This document shows, piece after piece, positions 32,781-40,267 of a stretch of DNA of 64,000 nt. Within the stretch, counting starts at the first letter, position 1; every line of letters starts with the position of its first letter. The DNA is taken from positions 62,001 to 126,000 of the forward strand of contig DATHDS010000021.1 of assembly GCA_035318925.1 (NCBI GenBank). Reading direction: 5' to 3'. A program made the translations under genes and the position numbers. This DNA comes from VAXT01 sp035318925 (GTDB lineage Bacteria > Actinomycetota > Thermoleophilia > Gaiellales > Gaiellaceae). The notes below the pieces were generated by a model. The model saw only the letters and a program-made list of their open reading frames with translations, was not told where the DNA came from and made no database searches.

Positions 32781-32807
32781 GGCTGCGCCGGCAAAGCCGG
32801 CACAGCC
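32781..32807. terminator. Strong stem-loop between GT2 genes
   Basis: GGCTGCGCCGGC and GCCGGCACAGCC pair over 12 bp (one G-T) around an AAA loop. It lies between the stop of the minus-strand GT2 at 32810 and the start of the next minus-strand gene, so it probably ends the upstream message. No T-run follows on either strand. The GGCAAAGCC core is shared with the stem-loop at 4669. Confidence 0.55.
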
Positions 32808-32809
32808 TC

Positions 32810-33622
32810 TTATGGTCGGCGCCGCCTAGTCGGCGCCTTGGGACCCCAGCGCAGGCGGTGCACGGCGAGCTCGAGGACGGCGGGGATGGGCCGGTACCCC
32901 CAGAACCACCGGTACCAGAGCCGTCCAAGCGGCCCGAGCCGAGTCTCGGGAGGGTTGATGTAGAGCTCGAGGTGCTTGGCGCGGAGCCTGCGGAACGCCT
33001 GGCGGTACGAGCGCCGGTCGCGCCAGTGCTTCGACGCCTCGTGCCGTCTGTACTCGACCGTGACGGCATCGAGCTGCAGTCCGTGCCAGCCCCTGGCGAG
33101 GGCGTGGACCCACTGTTCCCAGTCCTCGAGGTGCTCGAAGCTCGGGTCGAAACCGCCGGTCTGCTCGAAGACCTCGCGCCGGGCAAGCGCGCTCAGGCCG
33201 ATCGTGTGCCGGTAGAGAAGCTCATACGGGTCGTACGGGGGAAACGTCAGCTCTCCCTCCCAAGCGCCGAAGAAGCGCATCCGGCCGTAGGCGAACCCGA
33301 GCTTCGGATCGGCCTCGAGCGGCGCGCGCAGGATCGAGAGCGCACCCGGCGCAAGCCGGTCGTCCGCGTCGAGAACGAGCGCGTACGGCGTCTCGACGCG
33401 TGCCAGGCCCGCGTTTCGCGCGCGTGCCACTCCCTGGTTCTGCTGCCGGATCAGCTCGACCTCCGACGGCAGCTCGGGCAACGGCTCCGTCGAGCCGTCG
33501 TCGACGACGATGACGCGCGCGCCCTCCCGCAGCGCGCTGTCGACCGCTTCGGCGAGAAACCGGCCGTAGTTGAAGCACGGCACGACGACCGTGACGTCGG
33601 GCTTAATACCGGAGATGGCCAC
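32810..33622 (-). CDS. Glycosyltransferase family 2
   Basis: 270 residues from the GTG at 33622; the frame stays open to a TTG at 33646, which is less likely. VTVVVPCFNYGRFLAEAVDS and VIVVDDGSTEPL form the nucleotide-binding core, VLDADDRLAPGAL is the DxD site, and HLEDWEQWVHALARGW contains the ED motif. The basic C-terminus (GPKAPTRRRRP) may contact the membrane. Its start overlaps the start region of the divergent methyltransferase (33615) by eight bases, an unusual arrangement that makes the exact start uncertain. Donor and acceptor are unknown. Confidence 0.8.
   Translation of the reverse strand: MAISGIKPDVTVVVPCFNYGRFLAEAVDSALREGARVIVVDDGSTEPLPELPSEVELIRQQNQGVARARNAGLARVETPYALVLDADDRLAPGALSILRAPLEADPKLGFAYGRMRFFGAWEGELTFPPYDPYELLYRHTIGLSALARREVFEQTGGFDPSFEHLEDWEQWVHALARGWHGLQLDAVTVEYRRHEASKHWRDRRSYRQAFRRLRAKHLELYINPPETRLGPLGRLWYRWFWGYRPIPAVLELAVHRLRWGPKAPTRRRRP
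33604..33609 (+). promoter_or_regulatory. Possible -10 box (TAATAC) for the methyltransferase at 33615
   Basis: TAATAC ends 5 bases before the ATG at 33615. GGAG also sits directly before the ATG, too close to act as a normal Shine-Dalgarno. Confidence 0.35.
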
Positions 33623-34379
33623 GGTGGAACAGAAGCAGCGGGTCAAGACGTACTGGGAGCGGGAGGCCTGCGGCGAGATCCACTCGGAGGCGCCCGAAGG
33701 AGCCCCCGAGTTCTATGCCGAGGTCGAGCAGCGGCGCGAGGAGCTGGAGCCTCACATCGAGAGATTTGCCGACTTCGCGGGCGCGCGCGGGCTGAGCGTG
33801 CTCGAGATCGGCGTCGGTCTGGGCACGGATTTCATTCGCTTCGTGCGCGCGGGCGCGAAGGCCACGGGCGTGGATCTGACCGAGCGGGCAATCGGTCTCG
33901 TCCGGCGGCGTCTGGAGCTCGAGGGCCTCGACGCCGACCTTCGCGTAGCCGACGCAGAGGCGCTGCCGTTCGAGGACGGGAGCTTCGACCGCGTCTACTC
34001 CTGGGGGGTGCTGCATCACACCCCGGAGACGCAGCAGGCCGTGCGCGAGGCGATCCGCGTGCTGCGTCCGGGCGGCACGCTCTGCGTGATGATGTACGCG
34101 CGCCACTCGTGGGTCGGCTACGGCTTCTGGGTGAGGCATGCGCTCCTCGCGGGCCGGCCGTGGCGCAGCGTGGCGACGGTGCTCGCCCGGCACATGGAGA
34201 GTGAGGGGACGAAGGCGTACACGCGGTCTGAGCTCGCGCGAATGTTCGCCGGCGTGGAGGAGCTGAGGATCGACAAGGTCGCAACCGTGTATGACCGGCA
34301 GCTCGCCGGGCCGCTCGCGCGCCTTACCGGTGACCGCCTCGGATGGCAATACGTCATCCGCGGGCGAAAGCCGTCCTGA
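33615..34379 (+). CDS. Class I SAM-dependent methyltransferase (UbiE/COQ5-like)
   Basis: 254 residues. KQRVKTYWEREACGEIHSE opens the protein; LSVLEIGVGLGTDFIRFVR is motif I, GVDLTERAIGLVRRRLELEG the ribose-binding acidic region, and FDRVYSWGVLHHTPETQQAV motif II with the HHTP typical of Methyltransf_11 proteins. GGTLCVMMYARHSW follows. The ATG at 33615 gives a natural N-terminus; the longer frame back to 33570 would run antisense into the GT2. A glycan O-methyltransferase role is likely from context. Its 3' end overlaps the convergent flippase by 26 bases. Confidence 0.85.
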   Translation: MATVEQKQRVKTYWEREACGEIHSEAPEGAPEFYAEVEQRREELEPHIERFADFAGARGLSVLEIGVGLGTDFIRFVRAGAKATGVDLTERAIGLVRRRLELEGLDADLRVADAEALPFEDGSFDRVYSWGVLHHTPETQQAVREAIRVLRPGGTLCVMMYARHSWVGYGFWVRHALLAGRPWRSVATVLARHMESEGTKAYTRSELARMFAGVEELRIDKVATVYDRQLAGPLARLTGDRLGWQYVIRGRKPS

Positions 34380-35664
34380 CGAAGCCGACCACCTCGCGCA
34401 GGCGCGGCCGCAGCGAGCCGTAACCCCCCGCCTCGCGGGAGAAGAGCCGGATGTGCAGAGCGAGCATCAGCGCGTAGGTGACGCTCGAGGCGGCCGATGC
34501 GACCCAGGCGCCGCGGCCCGGGAGGAAGACGACGTTGATCGCGAGGTTCACGGCAAGCCCGACCAGCCAGACGGCGGCGGCCTCGATCGGGTAGCCACGG
34601 CCGGCGAAGTGATGCGCAAGGATCGTCAGCATGCCGACGCAGTAGATCCCGGGCAGCAGCCAGTAGTAGAGCGAGACGGAGCCGTCGAAGGCATCGCCGA
34701 AGACGAGCCGGATCCCGGGGCCTGCGAGCGGGATCGTTGCCAGGCATAGCAGGCCGTAGAGCACGGCGATCGAGCGAAAGACCGCAGCGGTGGCCTCGGT
34801 CGGGTCGCCGCGCGCGACGCGCGGGAAGAGATTCAGGCCGACGACCGCGGGCAGCACGAACAGCCCGTCGGCAATGGTGGCGGTCACCGAGTAGAGGCCG
34901 GCTTCGTGGGCGCCGATGTACGCGTTCACGAGCAAGAGGTCGAGCCGGATGACGAGGAAGGAGGCCAGGACCGCGAGGTAGGCGCGCAGCCCGTACGTGA
35001 GCATCCGGCGTGCCAGCGCGGAGTCTGCAGCCAGCTGCGGAGAGTGCCGGAGGAGGAGGACCGCGAGGTAGGCCAGAGCCGATGCGATGCGGCTCGCGCT
35101 GAGGACGGCGAGCGCTCCGACGACCCGAAAGTCGAACGCCCAGAAGCCGATCGCGAGCGCGACCAGCGTCAAGGCGAACTGGCTGACGTCGACGGCGTTG
35201 TAGGCGACGATCCGCCCCTCGCCGAGCAGGATGCCCTGGAGGAAGACGGCCGCGAGCGCGCCCGGCACGCCCACGAGCGCGACGAGGAGCTCGGTCCAGC
35301 TCACGCCCTCGACAAACCCGGGAGCGACGAGCTTCACTCCTGCGCCGACCGCTATGAGCACGAGCCCGAGCCCGGCCGCGAGCCAGAGCGAGTTGGTCAC
35401 GATCCCGGGCCGCTGCTCGGCCTCTCGGGCTGAGAAATACGGGTTCGCAGATGTCAGTCCCAGCCCGCCGACGTGGATGAGGACGAGCGTGAGGCTGAAC
35501 GCGACGGCAAAGAGGCCCTGACCCGCGGGGCCGAGCTCCCGCGCGACGAGGACGACGATCCCGAGGCCGAAGAAGAGACTCGAGACCTTGCCGCCCAGGG
35601 TCAGGAAGACATCGGTGCGCAGACGGGCCGGTGCGACGTCCATTGGAGGAGTGATCTCGCTCAC
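34354..35664 (-). CDS. Wzx-type polysaccharide flippase (MOP superfamily), first
   Basis: 436 residues with 12 or so membrane helices. TDVFLTLGGKVSSLFFGLGIVVLVARELGPAGQGLFAVAFS is the MATE/MOP N-terminal pattern (the part GKVSSLFFGLG is conserved in Wzx). GRGYPIEAAAVWLVGLAVNL and NVVFLPGRGAWVASAASSV match the C-terminal half. It would flip undecaprenyl-linked repeat units across the membrane. The GTG start is 20 bases from the GTG of the divergent GT4. A second flippase at 61666 suggests a second glycan. Confidence 0.88.
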   Translation of the reverse strand: MSEITPPMDVAPARLRTDVFLTLGGKVSSLFFGLGIVVLVARELGPAGQGLFAVAFSLTLVLIHVGGLGLTSANPYFSAREAEQRPGIVTNSLWLAAGLGLVLIAVGAGVKLVAPGFVEGVSWTELLVALVGVPGALAAVFLQGILLGEGRIVAYNAVDVSQFALTLVALAIGFWAFDFRVVGALAVLSASRIASALAYLAVLLLRHSPQLAADSALARRMLTYGLRAYLAVLASFLVIRLDLLLVNAYIGAHEAGLYSVTATIADGLFVLPAVVGLNLFPRVARGDPTEATAAVFRSIAVLYGLLCLATIPLAGPGIRLVFGDAFDGSVSLYYWLLPGIYCVGMLTILAHHFAGRGYPIEAAAVWLVGLAVNLAINVVFLPGRGAWVASAASSVTYALMLALHIRLFSREAGGYGSLRPRLREVVGFVRTAFARG

Positions 35665-35683
35665 GTGTGATGAGATTCGGCCT

Positions 35684-36820
35684 GTGAGGCGCCTCCTCCT
35701 CGTCAGTCACCGCCCGGTCGACCAGGCGGGAGGGCCGGCCGCCCGCTGGCGCTCGTTCGTTCGCCACCTGCCGGAGCACGGCTGGGAGGTGGACATCGTC
35801 TCCGCCGGGGGCGCCGGCGAGTTCGCGTCACCGGGCAGCGCGCAGACGCGCGCGAAGGTCATGGAGACCGCCGGCCGACTGGCCGACCCCGTCTTCCGGC
35901 TCGCCGGGTTGCGCCCGGAGGCATTGCCGCTGTCGACGCTCTGGATCCCACGCGGAGCCCGCGAGATCCGACGCAGGCTTCGCGGAGGCGGCTACGACGC
36001 GGTCCTCGCCACAGGGCCGCCGTTTGCCGCGCTGATCGCCGCGGCCCGGGCGGCGGGTGATTGTCCGCTCGTCGTCGAGCTGCGCGACCTCTGGGCGGGA
36101 AACCCGGCCTTCGACCGTGGCGGCCCGATTCTCCGTCGAGCCGAGTCGCGCGTCGTCAAGCGCGCGGCTGCCGTCGTCGCGGTGACGCCGGAGGCCGCGG
36201 ACGACCTGCGGCGGCGCCACCCAGGCGCACGCATTGAAGAGATCCCGAACGGCTTCGAGCCTGAGCTCCTGACCATGCGCCGGGAGACGAACGGAACGAC
36301 GATTCTCCACTCGGGCACGCTCACGAAGGACCGCCCGCTCGCACCTCTGCTGGCCTCGCTGAAACCGCCTCTGCGGCTCGTGCTTCACGGCTACGTCGCG
36401 CCCGAGATCCAGAAGGAGATCGCCGAGTCGGGAGCCGAGGTCGAGATCGTGCCGCCGTCGGGCTGGGAGGACGCTGTTCGCCGGATCGCCGAGGCCGATC
36501 TCGCCCTGGCCACCCAGGCGCGCACCGCAGGCGATGCGACCGCAGTCGCGGCGAAGGTCTACGAGTACCTCGCCCTGGGCAAGCCTGTCCTGGCCATCAC
36601 GCACGGAGGCGCCACAGAGTCGCTGTTGCGGCGCCTCGGCTCCGACGGACTGTGCGCACGCCTTGACGACGAAATGTCGATCCGAGCCGCGCTCGATCGA
36701 ATCGAGGCCGGCGATGTGCCGCGACCGATCCCGCCCGAGAAGCTCGAGCCCTACGAACGCCCCCGCCTCGCAAAGCAGCTCGCCGAGCTCCTCAGCTCCC
36801 TGACCGAAAACGGCGCATAA
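35684..36820 (+). CDS. Glycosyltransferase family 4
   Basis: 378 residues from the GTG at 35684, where homology to the fold starts (RRLLLVSHRPVDQAGGPAARW). DAVLATGPPFAALIAAARAA and VVELRDLWAGNPAFDRGGP are the same blocks as in the WbuB-like GT4 at 28464, so the two are related. AVTPEAADDLRRRHP and IPNGFEPELL follow, then LHSGTLTKDRPLAPLL opens the donor domain, and AAKVYEYLALGKPVLAITHGG carries the donor Glu. The longer upstream frame lies antisense to the flippase and is not used. It ends against the three stem-loops at 36823. Confidence 0.85.
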   Translation: MRRLLLVSHRPVDQAGGPAARWRSFVRHLPEHGWEVDIVSAGGAGEFASPGSAQTRAKVMETAGRLADPVFRLAGLRPEALPLSTLWIPRGAREIRRRLRGGGYDAVLATGPPFAALIAAARAAGDCPLVVELRDLWAGNPAFDRGGPILRRAESRVVKRAAAVVAVTPEAADDLRRRHPGARIEEIPNGFEPELLTMRRETNGTTILHSGTLTKDRPLAPLLASLKPPLRLVLHGYVAPEIQKEIAESGAEVEIVPPSGWEDAVRRIAEADLALATQARTAGDATAVAAKVYEYLALGKPVLAITHGGATESLLRRLGSDGLCARLDDEMSIRAALDRIEAGDVPRPIPPEKLEPYERPRLAKQLAELLSSLTENGA

Positions 36821-36822
36821 GC

Positions 36823-36930
36823 CACGTCCCGGGACCAGGTCCCAAGACGTGGCGCCTCGGTACATGTCCCGGGACCAGGTCCCGAGACGTGGCGCCTTGG
36901 GACCTGTCCGGTGCCAGGGCACTCGACAGG
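36823..36930. repeat. Three REP-like stem-loops between convergent genes
   Basis: Copies 1 (36823-36851) and 2 (36863-36891) are direct repeats with a 40-base period sharing GTCCCGGGACCAGGTCCC. Each folds as an outer stem CACGTC/GACGTG (CATGTC in copy 2), an internal loop, an inner stem GGGAC/GTCCC and a CAG loop. Copy 3 (36903-36930) has the same layout with different bases: CCTGTC, CG, GTGCC, AG, GGCAC, TC, GACAGG. Copy 3 is followed by GCTGTTTTAAC, so it may also terminate the + strand transcript. The set fills the 116-base gap between the GT4 stop and the wecB stop. Confidence 0.7.
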
Positions 36931-36936
36931 GCTGTT

Positions 36937-38058
36937 TTAACGGGTCTTGGCGACCGCCGGCTCTTCGAGGGTGTAGCCGGCGAGGACATCGGCGATTCGC
37001 TCCGAGGCCTTGCCGTCCCACAGCGGAGGCACATGGGCCTCCTTTCCGGCCGCGGCGGCGAGCAGGGACGGCACCTCCGCGATCCGTTCCGGCGCGAGCC
37101 CGAGCAGGACGTTCGTGCCCATCGAGACCGTGACCGGCCGCTCGGTGTTCGGGCGCAGCGTGAAGCACGGCAGGCCGAGGAACGTCGTCTCCTCCTGGAT
37201 GCCGCCCGAGTCCGTCAAGACTCCTGCCGACCCCGCGACGAGGCTCATGAACTCGATGTACCCGAGCGGCTCGAGCAGCAGCAGCCGGTCGAGGTCGACC
37301 TCGATTGCCATCGTCTCGAGAGCGGCACGGGTCCTCGGATGCACGGGGAAGACGATGGGCAGCTCCGAGGCCAGCGCCGCGAGCTGCGCCATCGCTTCGG
37401 CGACGAACTGCCCGTCCACCCAGTGCCGGTGCAGGGTGACGACGAGGTACCCACCGCGCTCGAGCCCGCGCTCCTCCGGCGCCGCGCGTGCGTCGATGCG
37501 CCCACGCATGGCGACGAGCGAGTCGATCATCGTGTTGCCGACGTGGTGGATCGCCGCAGCAGAGCAGCCCTCGGCGAGCAGGTTGTCGCGCGCCTCGGGC
37601 GAGTGGATGAAGAGCAGCTGGGAGAGCTGATCGGCGACGACCCGGTTCAGCTCCTCGGGCAGGGTCCGGTCGAACGAGCGCAAGCCCGCCTCGACGTGGC
37701 CGAGCGGAATCTGGAGCTTCGCAGTGGCGATCGCGGCCGCCATCGTCGAGTTGACGTCACCGGGGACGAGCACCACGTCCGGCTCGGCTTCGAGCAGAAC
37801 CGGCTCCAGGCGCTCGATGACGGCAGCCGTCTGCTGGGCGTGCGACCCCGAGCCCACGCCGAGCGAGTAGTCGGGATCGCCGATCCCGAGCTCCTCGAGG
37901 AAGATCTCGGACAGCTCCCGGTCGTAGTGCTGCCCGGTATGGACGAGGAGGTGCTCGAACTCGTCGCCGCGGCGCTTCAGCTCCGCCGCAATCGGCGCGA
38001 TCTTCATCATGTTCGGCCTCGTGCCGACGACCGACAGGATCTTGCGCCGCGTCGCCAT
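36937..38058 (-). CDS. wecB: Non-hydrolysing UDP-N-acetylglucosamine 2-epimerase
   Basis: 373 residues from the ATG at 38058. GTRPNMMKIAPIAAEL (about 12-27) is the N-terminal motif of the GTRPN subgroup. HTGQHYDRELSEIF, VPGDVNSTMAAAIA, HVEAGLRSFDRTLPEELNR (catalytic acidic residues) and HVGNTMIDSL follow, and TDSGGIQEETTFLGLP is the C-terminal UDP-GlcNAc-binding signature. The usual HRREN is TLHRHWVDG here: the His-Arg is kept but Glu-Asn is lost. It interconverts UDP-GlcNAc and UDP-ManNAc, a precursor of ManNAc or ManNAcA residues. A TATTCT box lies 9 bases upstream. It is divergent from the bi-domain oxidoreductase. Confidence 0.88.
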   Translation of the reverse strand: MATRRKILSVVGTRPNMMKIAPIAAELKRRGDEFEHLLVHTGQHYDRELSEIFLEELGIGDPDYSLGVGSGSHAQQTAAVIERLEPVLLEAEPDVVLVPGDVNSTMAAAIATAKLQIPLGHVEAGLRSFDRTLPEELNRVVADQLSQLLFIHSPEARDNLLAEGCSAAAIHHVGNTMIDSLVAMRGRIDARAAPEERGLERGGYLVVTLHRHWVDGQFVAEAMAQLAALASELPIVFPVHPRTRAALETMAIEVDLDRLLLLEPLGYIEFMSLVAGSAGVLTDSGGIQEETTFLGLPCFTLRPNTERPVTVSMGTNVLLGLAPERIAEVPSLLAAAAGKEAHVPPLWDGKASERIADVLAGYTLEEPAVAKTR

Positions 38059-38067
38059 CGGCTTCAG

Positions 38068-38073
38068 AGAATA
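38068..38073 (-). promoter_or_regulatory. Close-set -10 box (TATTCT) for wecB
   Basis: On the minus strand TATTCT ends 9 bases before the ATG at 38058. The divergent box at 38107 serves the oxidoreductase. Confidence 0.45.
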
Positions 38074-38106
38074 GAGAGCCGCCCCGTCACCGGCCTTCGC
38101 GGCCGA

Positions 38107-38112
38107 TACTCT
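38107..38112 (+). promoter_or_regulatory. Close-set -10 box (TACTCT) for the oxidoreductase-asnB-heparinase operon
   Basis: TACTCT ends 7 bases before the GTG at 38120, without a Shine-Dalgarno. Confidence 0.5.
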
Positions 38113-38119
38113 CAACCGG

Positions 38120-40267
38120 GTGAAACAGGTTGTTTTGCGGGGTGGAAAGACCCAGGTCGCCGATCTGCCCGAACCGGCTCCCACCCCAGGCTCCGCCCTC
38201 GTCGCCAACGCGACCTCGGCGATCTCGAGCGGCACGGAGCGCTCGGTCGTGGCCTCCGGGTCGGGCTCGCTCGCCGCGCGGGCGATCAAGCACCCCGAGC
38301 TCGTCGCGCAGACGCTCCGTCATGCCCGCGAGCACGGCGTGCGCGAGACGATCGGGCTCGTCAAGGGTGCGGCCGCCCAGGACTCGCCGCTCGGCTACTC
38401 GAGCGCGGGCACCGTCCTCGACACGGGAGGCATCGCCGGCTTGCACGTCGGCGGGCGGGTCTCCTGCTCCGGCGCGGGCCGGGCGAACCACGCCGAGATC
38501 GTCTCCGTGCCCGCGAATCTCGTCGTCCCGGTGCCCGAGACCGTCTCGTCGATAGACGCGGCATTCGCCGCGATCGGCGCGATCGCGCTCCAGGGCGTGC
38601 GGCGCACGGAGCCGTCGCTGGGCGAGCGCGTCGTCGTGGTCGGGCTCGGCCTCGTCGGCCTGATCACCCTCCAGGCGCTGCGCGCAGCCGGTTGCCGCGT
38701 TGCCGGCATCGAGCCCGTCGAGCGCCGGCGCGCCCTCGGCGCGGAGCTCGGCGCGGAGCTGGCGCTCGCACCCGGTGAGGCAAGCGGGGCGATCTCGGCC
38801 TGGACCGACGGCGCGGGCGCCGACGCCGTCGTCGTCACGGCTTCGGCGAAGAGCGACGACCTCGTCAACGACGCGGTGCGCATGCTGCGGCGAAGGGGAC
38901 GGGTCGTGCCCGTCGGCGACATCGGCCTCGGCCTCGACCGCGAGCCCCTGTACGAGCGTGAGGCCGATGTGCGGATCTCGACGTCGTACGGGCCCGGCCG
39001 GCACGACCCGTCGTACGAGGAAGGCGGGCTCGACTACCCGCTGCCGTACGTTCGCTGGACGGCGGGGCGGAACATGGAGGAGTTCCTGCGCCTTGTCGCG
39101 GACGGCCTCGTGACCCTCGACCCGCTCGTCGAGCTCGAGCTTCCGGTCGAGCGCGCGCCGGACGCATACGCGGCGCTCAACGGCGACTCGCCGCCGCTCG
39201 CGGTCGTGCTCAGCTATCCGGAGCGCCGACCCGACCCGGCACCTGCCTCACGTGAGTCCGCAGCTCCCGTGGCCGCCCGCGACTCGGAAGTGCGCGTTGC
39301 GCTCGTCGGCGCGGGTGGATTCGCGCGCTCGACCCACGTACCGAACCTGGAGCGAGAGAACGGCGTCCGCATCGCGACGGTCGTCAGCCGCGGCGGCTCT
39401 TCCGCCGCTTCGCTTGCCCGCTCGCTGAACGGGGCCCGCACCGACGCCCACTGGCAGGACGCGGTCGACGCACCGGACGTCGATCTCGTCGTCATCGCTA
39501 CCCGCCACGACACGCACGCGGCCATCTCCGCGGCGGCCCTCCGCGCGGGCAAGGCCGTCTTCGTCGAAAAGCCACTGGGACTGACGCGAGCGGAGATCGA
39601 CGACGTCTGGGCGGCCGGGAGCGAAAACGACCGGCTCGCGATCGGCTTCAACCGGCCCTTCGCGGAGCTTTCGCGACGCCTCGAAGAGGAACAGCGGACC
39701 GCCAGCGGCCCCGCGCAGCTCGTCTACCGCCTGAGCTCCCCGGTGGCGCCGGAGCACTGGCTGAACGACCCGCGCCAGGGCGGCGGGCGGATCCTCGGCG
39801 AGGCCTGCCATCTGTTCGACTTCGCCAACTGGCTGCTCGGGACGCCGGAGCGGGTCCTCGCCGCCGCGTTGCCCGCACCGCCCGGCGTCGACTCGCCCGA
39901 GAGCGCCTCGATAACGATCCAGTACGCGGACGGCTCGGTCGCGACGATCCACTACTCGGGCCTCGGCTCCGCCTCCATGCCGAAGGAGCGGATCGAGCTC
40001 CTGCGCGGCGGACGCTCGTGGGCCCTCGAGGACTTTCGCACGCTGACCTCCTTCGGCTCCGACGGCGAGAGCACGTCGACGAGCCGCGGAGACAAGGGAC
40101 ATGCAGCACTGCTGCGAGGAGTGATCGCGGCGACACGCGGGGAGCAGCCCTTCGAACCGGGCCTCACGGCCGCATACGTGGCGCAGAGCGTCGGCCTCGC
40201 CGCTCTCGAGTCGATCGCCTCCGGCCGCCCGGTCGATGTTCAGGCCCCGCCCGCGAGGAACGGCTGA
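38120..40267 (+). CDS. Bi-domain oxidoreductase: zinc-type alcohol dehydrogenase fused to Gfo/Idh/MocA
   Basis: 715 residues. The N-half (1-375) is a medium-chain dehydrogenase: SSGTERSVV, GYSSAGTVLD, VVVGLGLVGLITLQALRAAG (NAD(P) Rossmann motif) and AISAWTDGAGADAVVVTA. The zinc-ligand Cys/His set is not obvious, so a zinc-free form is likely. From about 390 a Gfo/Idh/MocA domain begins: RVALVGAGGFARSTHVPNLE (second Rossmann), VFVEKPLGLT (catalytic EKP), IGFNRPFA and GGGRILGEACHLFDFANWL. Such fusions accompany asparagine synthase and heparinase-type genes in glycan loci, as here. Likely role: two-step oxidation or reduction of a nucleotide sugar or uronate. Its stop overlaps the asnB-like ATG by one base. 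Confidence 0.88.
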   Translation: MKQVVLRGGKTQVADLPEPAPTPGSALVANATSAISSGTERSVVASGSGSLAARAIKHPELVAQTLRHAREHGVRETIGLVKGAAAQDSPLGYSSAGTVLDTGGIAGLHVGGRVSCSGAGRANHAEIVSVPANLVVPVPETVSSIDAAFAAIGAIALQGVRRTEPSLGERVVVVGLGLVGLITLQALRAAGCRVAGIEPVERRRALGAELGAELALAPGEASGAISAWTDGAGADAVVVTASAKSDDLVNDAVRMLRRRGRVVPVGDIGLGLDREPLYEREADVRISTSYGPGRHDPSYEEGGLDYPLPYVRWTAGRNMEEFLRLVADGLVTLDPLVELELPVERAPDAYAALNGDSPPLAVVLSYPERRPDPAPASRESAAPVAARDSEVRVALVGAGGFARSTHVPNLERENGVRIATVVSRGGSSAASLARSLNGARTDAHWQDAVDAPDVDLVVIATRHDTHAAISAAALRAGKAVFVEKPLGLTRAEIDDVWAAGSENDRLAIGFNRPFAELSRRLEEEQRTASGPAQLVYRLSSPVAPEHWLNDPRQGGGRILGEACHLFDFANWLLGTPERVLAAALPAPPGVDSPESASITIQYADGSVATIHYSGLGSASMPKERIELLRGGRSWALEDFRTLTSFGSDGESTSTSRGDKGHAALLRGVIAATRGEQPFEPGLTAAYVAQSVGLAALESIASGRPVDVQAPPARNG

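Noticed and set aside
33623..33646. TTG start for the GT2 ending at 32810
   Set aside because: The extra residues (MTRCFCST) do not fit the family N-terminus and the extension lies within the divergent methyltransferase.
32189..34204. A 671-residue plus-strand frame spanning three genes
   Set aside because: It crosses gene boundaries and the stem-loop at 32781, and its composition is that of an antisense shadow.
36826..36902. Possible CRISPR-like array (40-base period)
   Set aside because: Only two near-identical units plus one structural relative, with no distinct spacers and no cas genes.
38059..38289. A 77-residue N-terminal extension of the wecB product
   Set aside because: It lies antisense to the oxidoreductase start and contains no family sequence; the ATG at 38058 begins the known fold.
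36889..38778. A 629-residue plus-strand frame covering wecB antisense and part of the oxidoreductase
   Set aside because: The real products on both sides are clear; this frame has no motifs.
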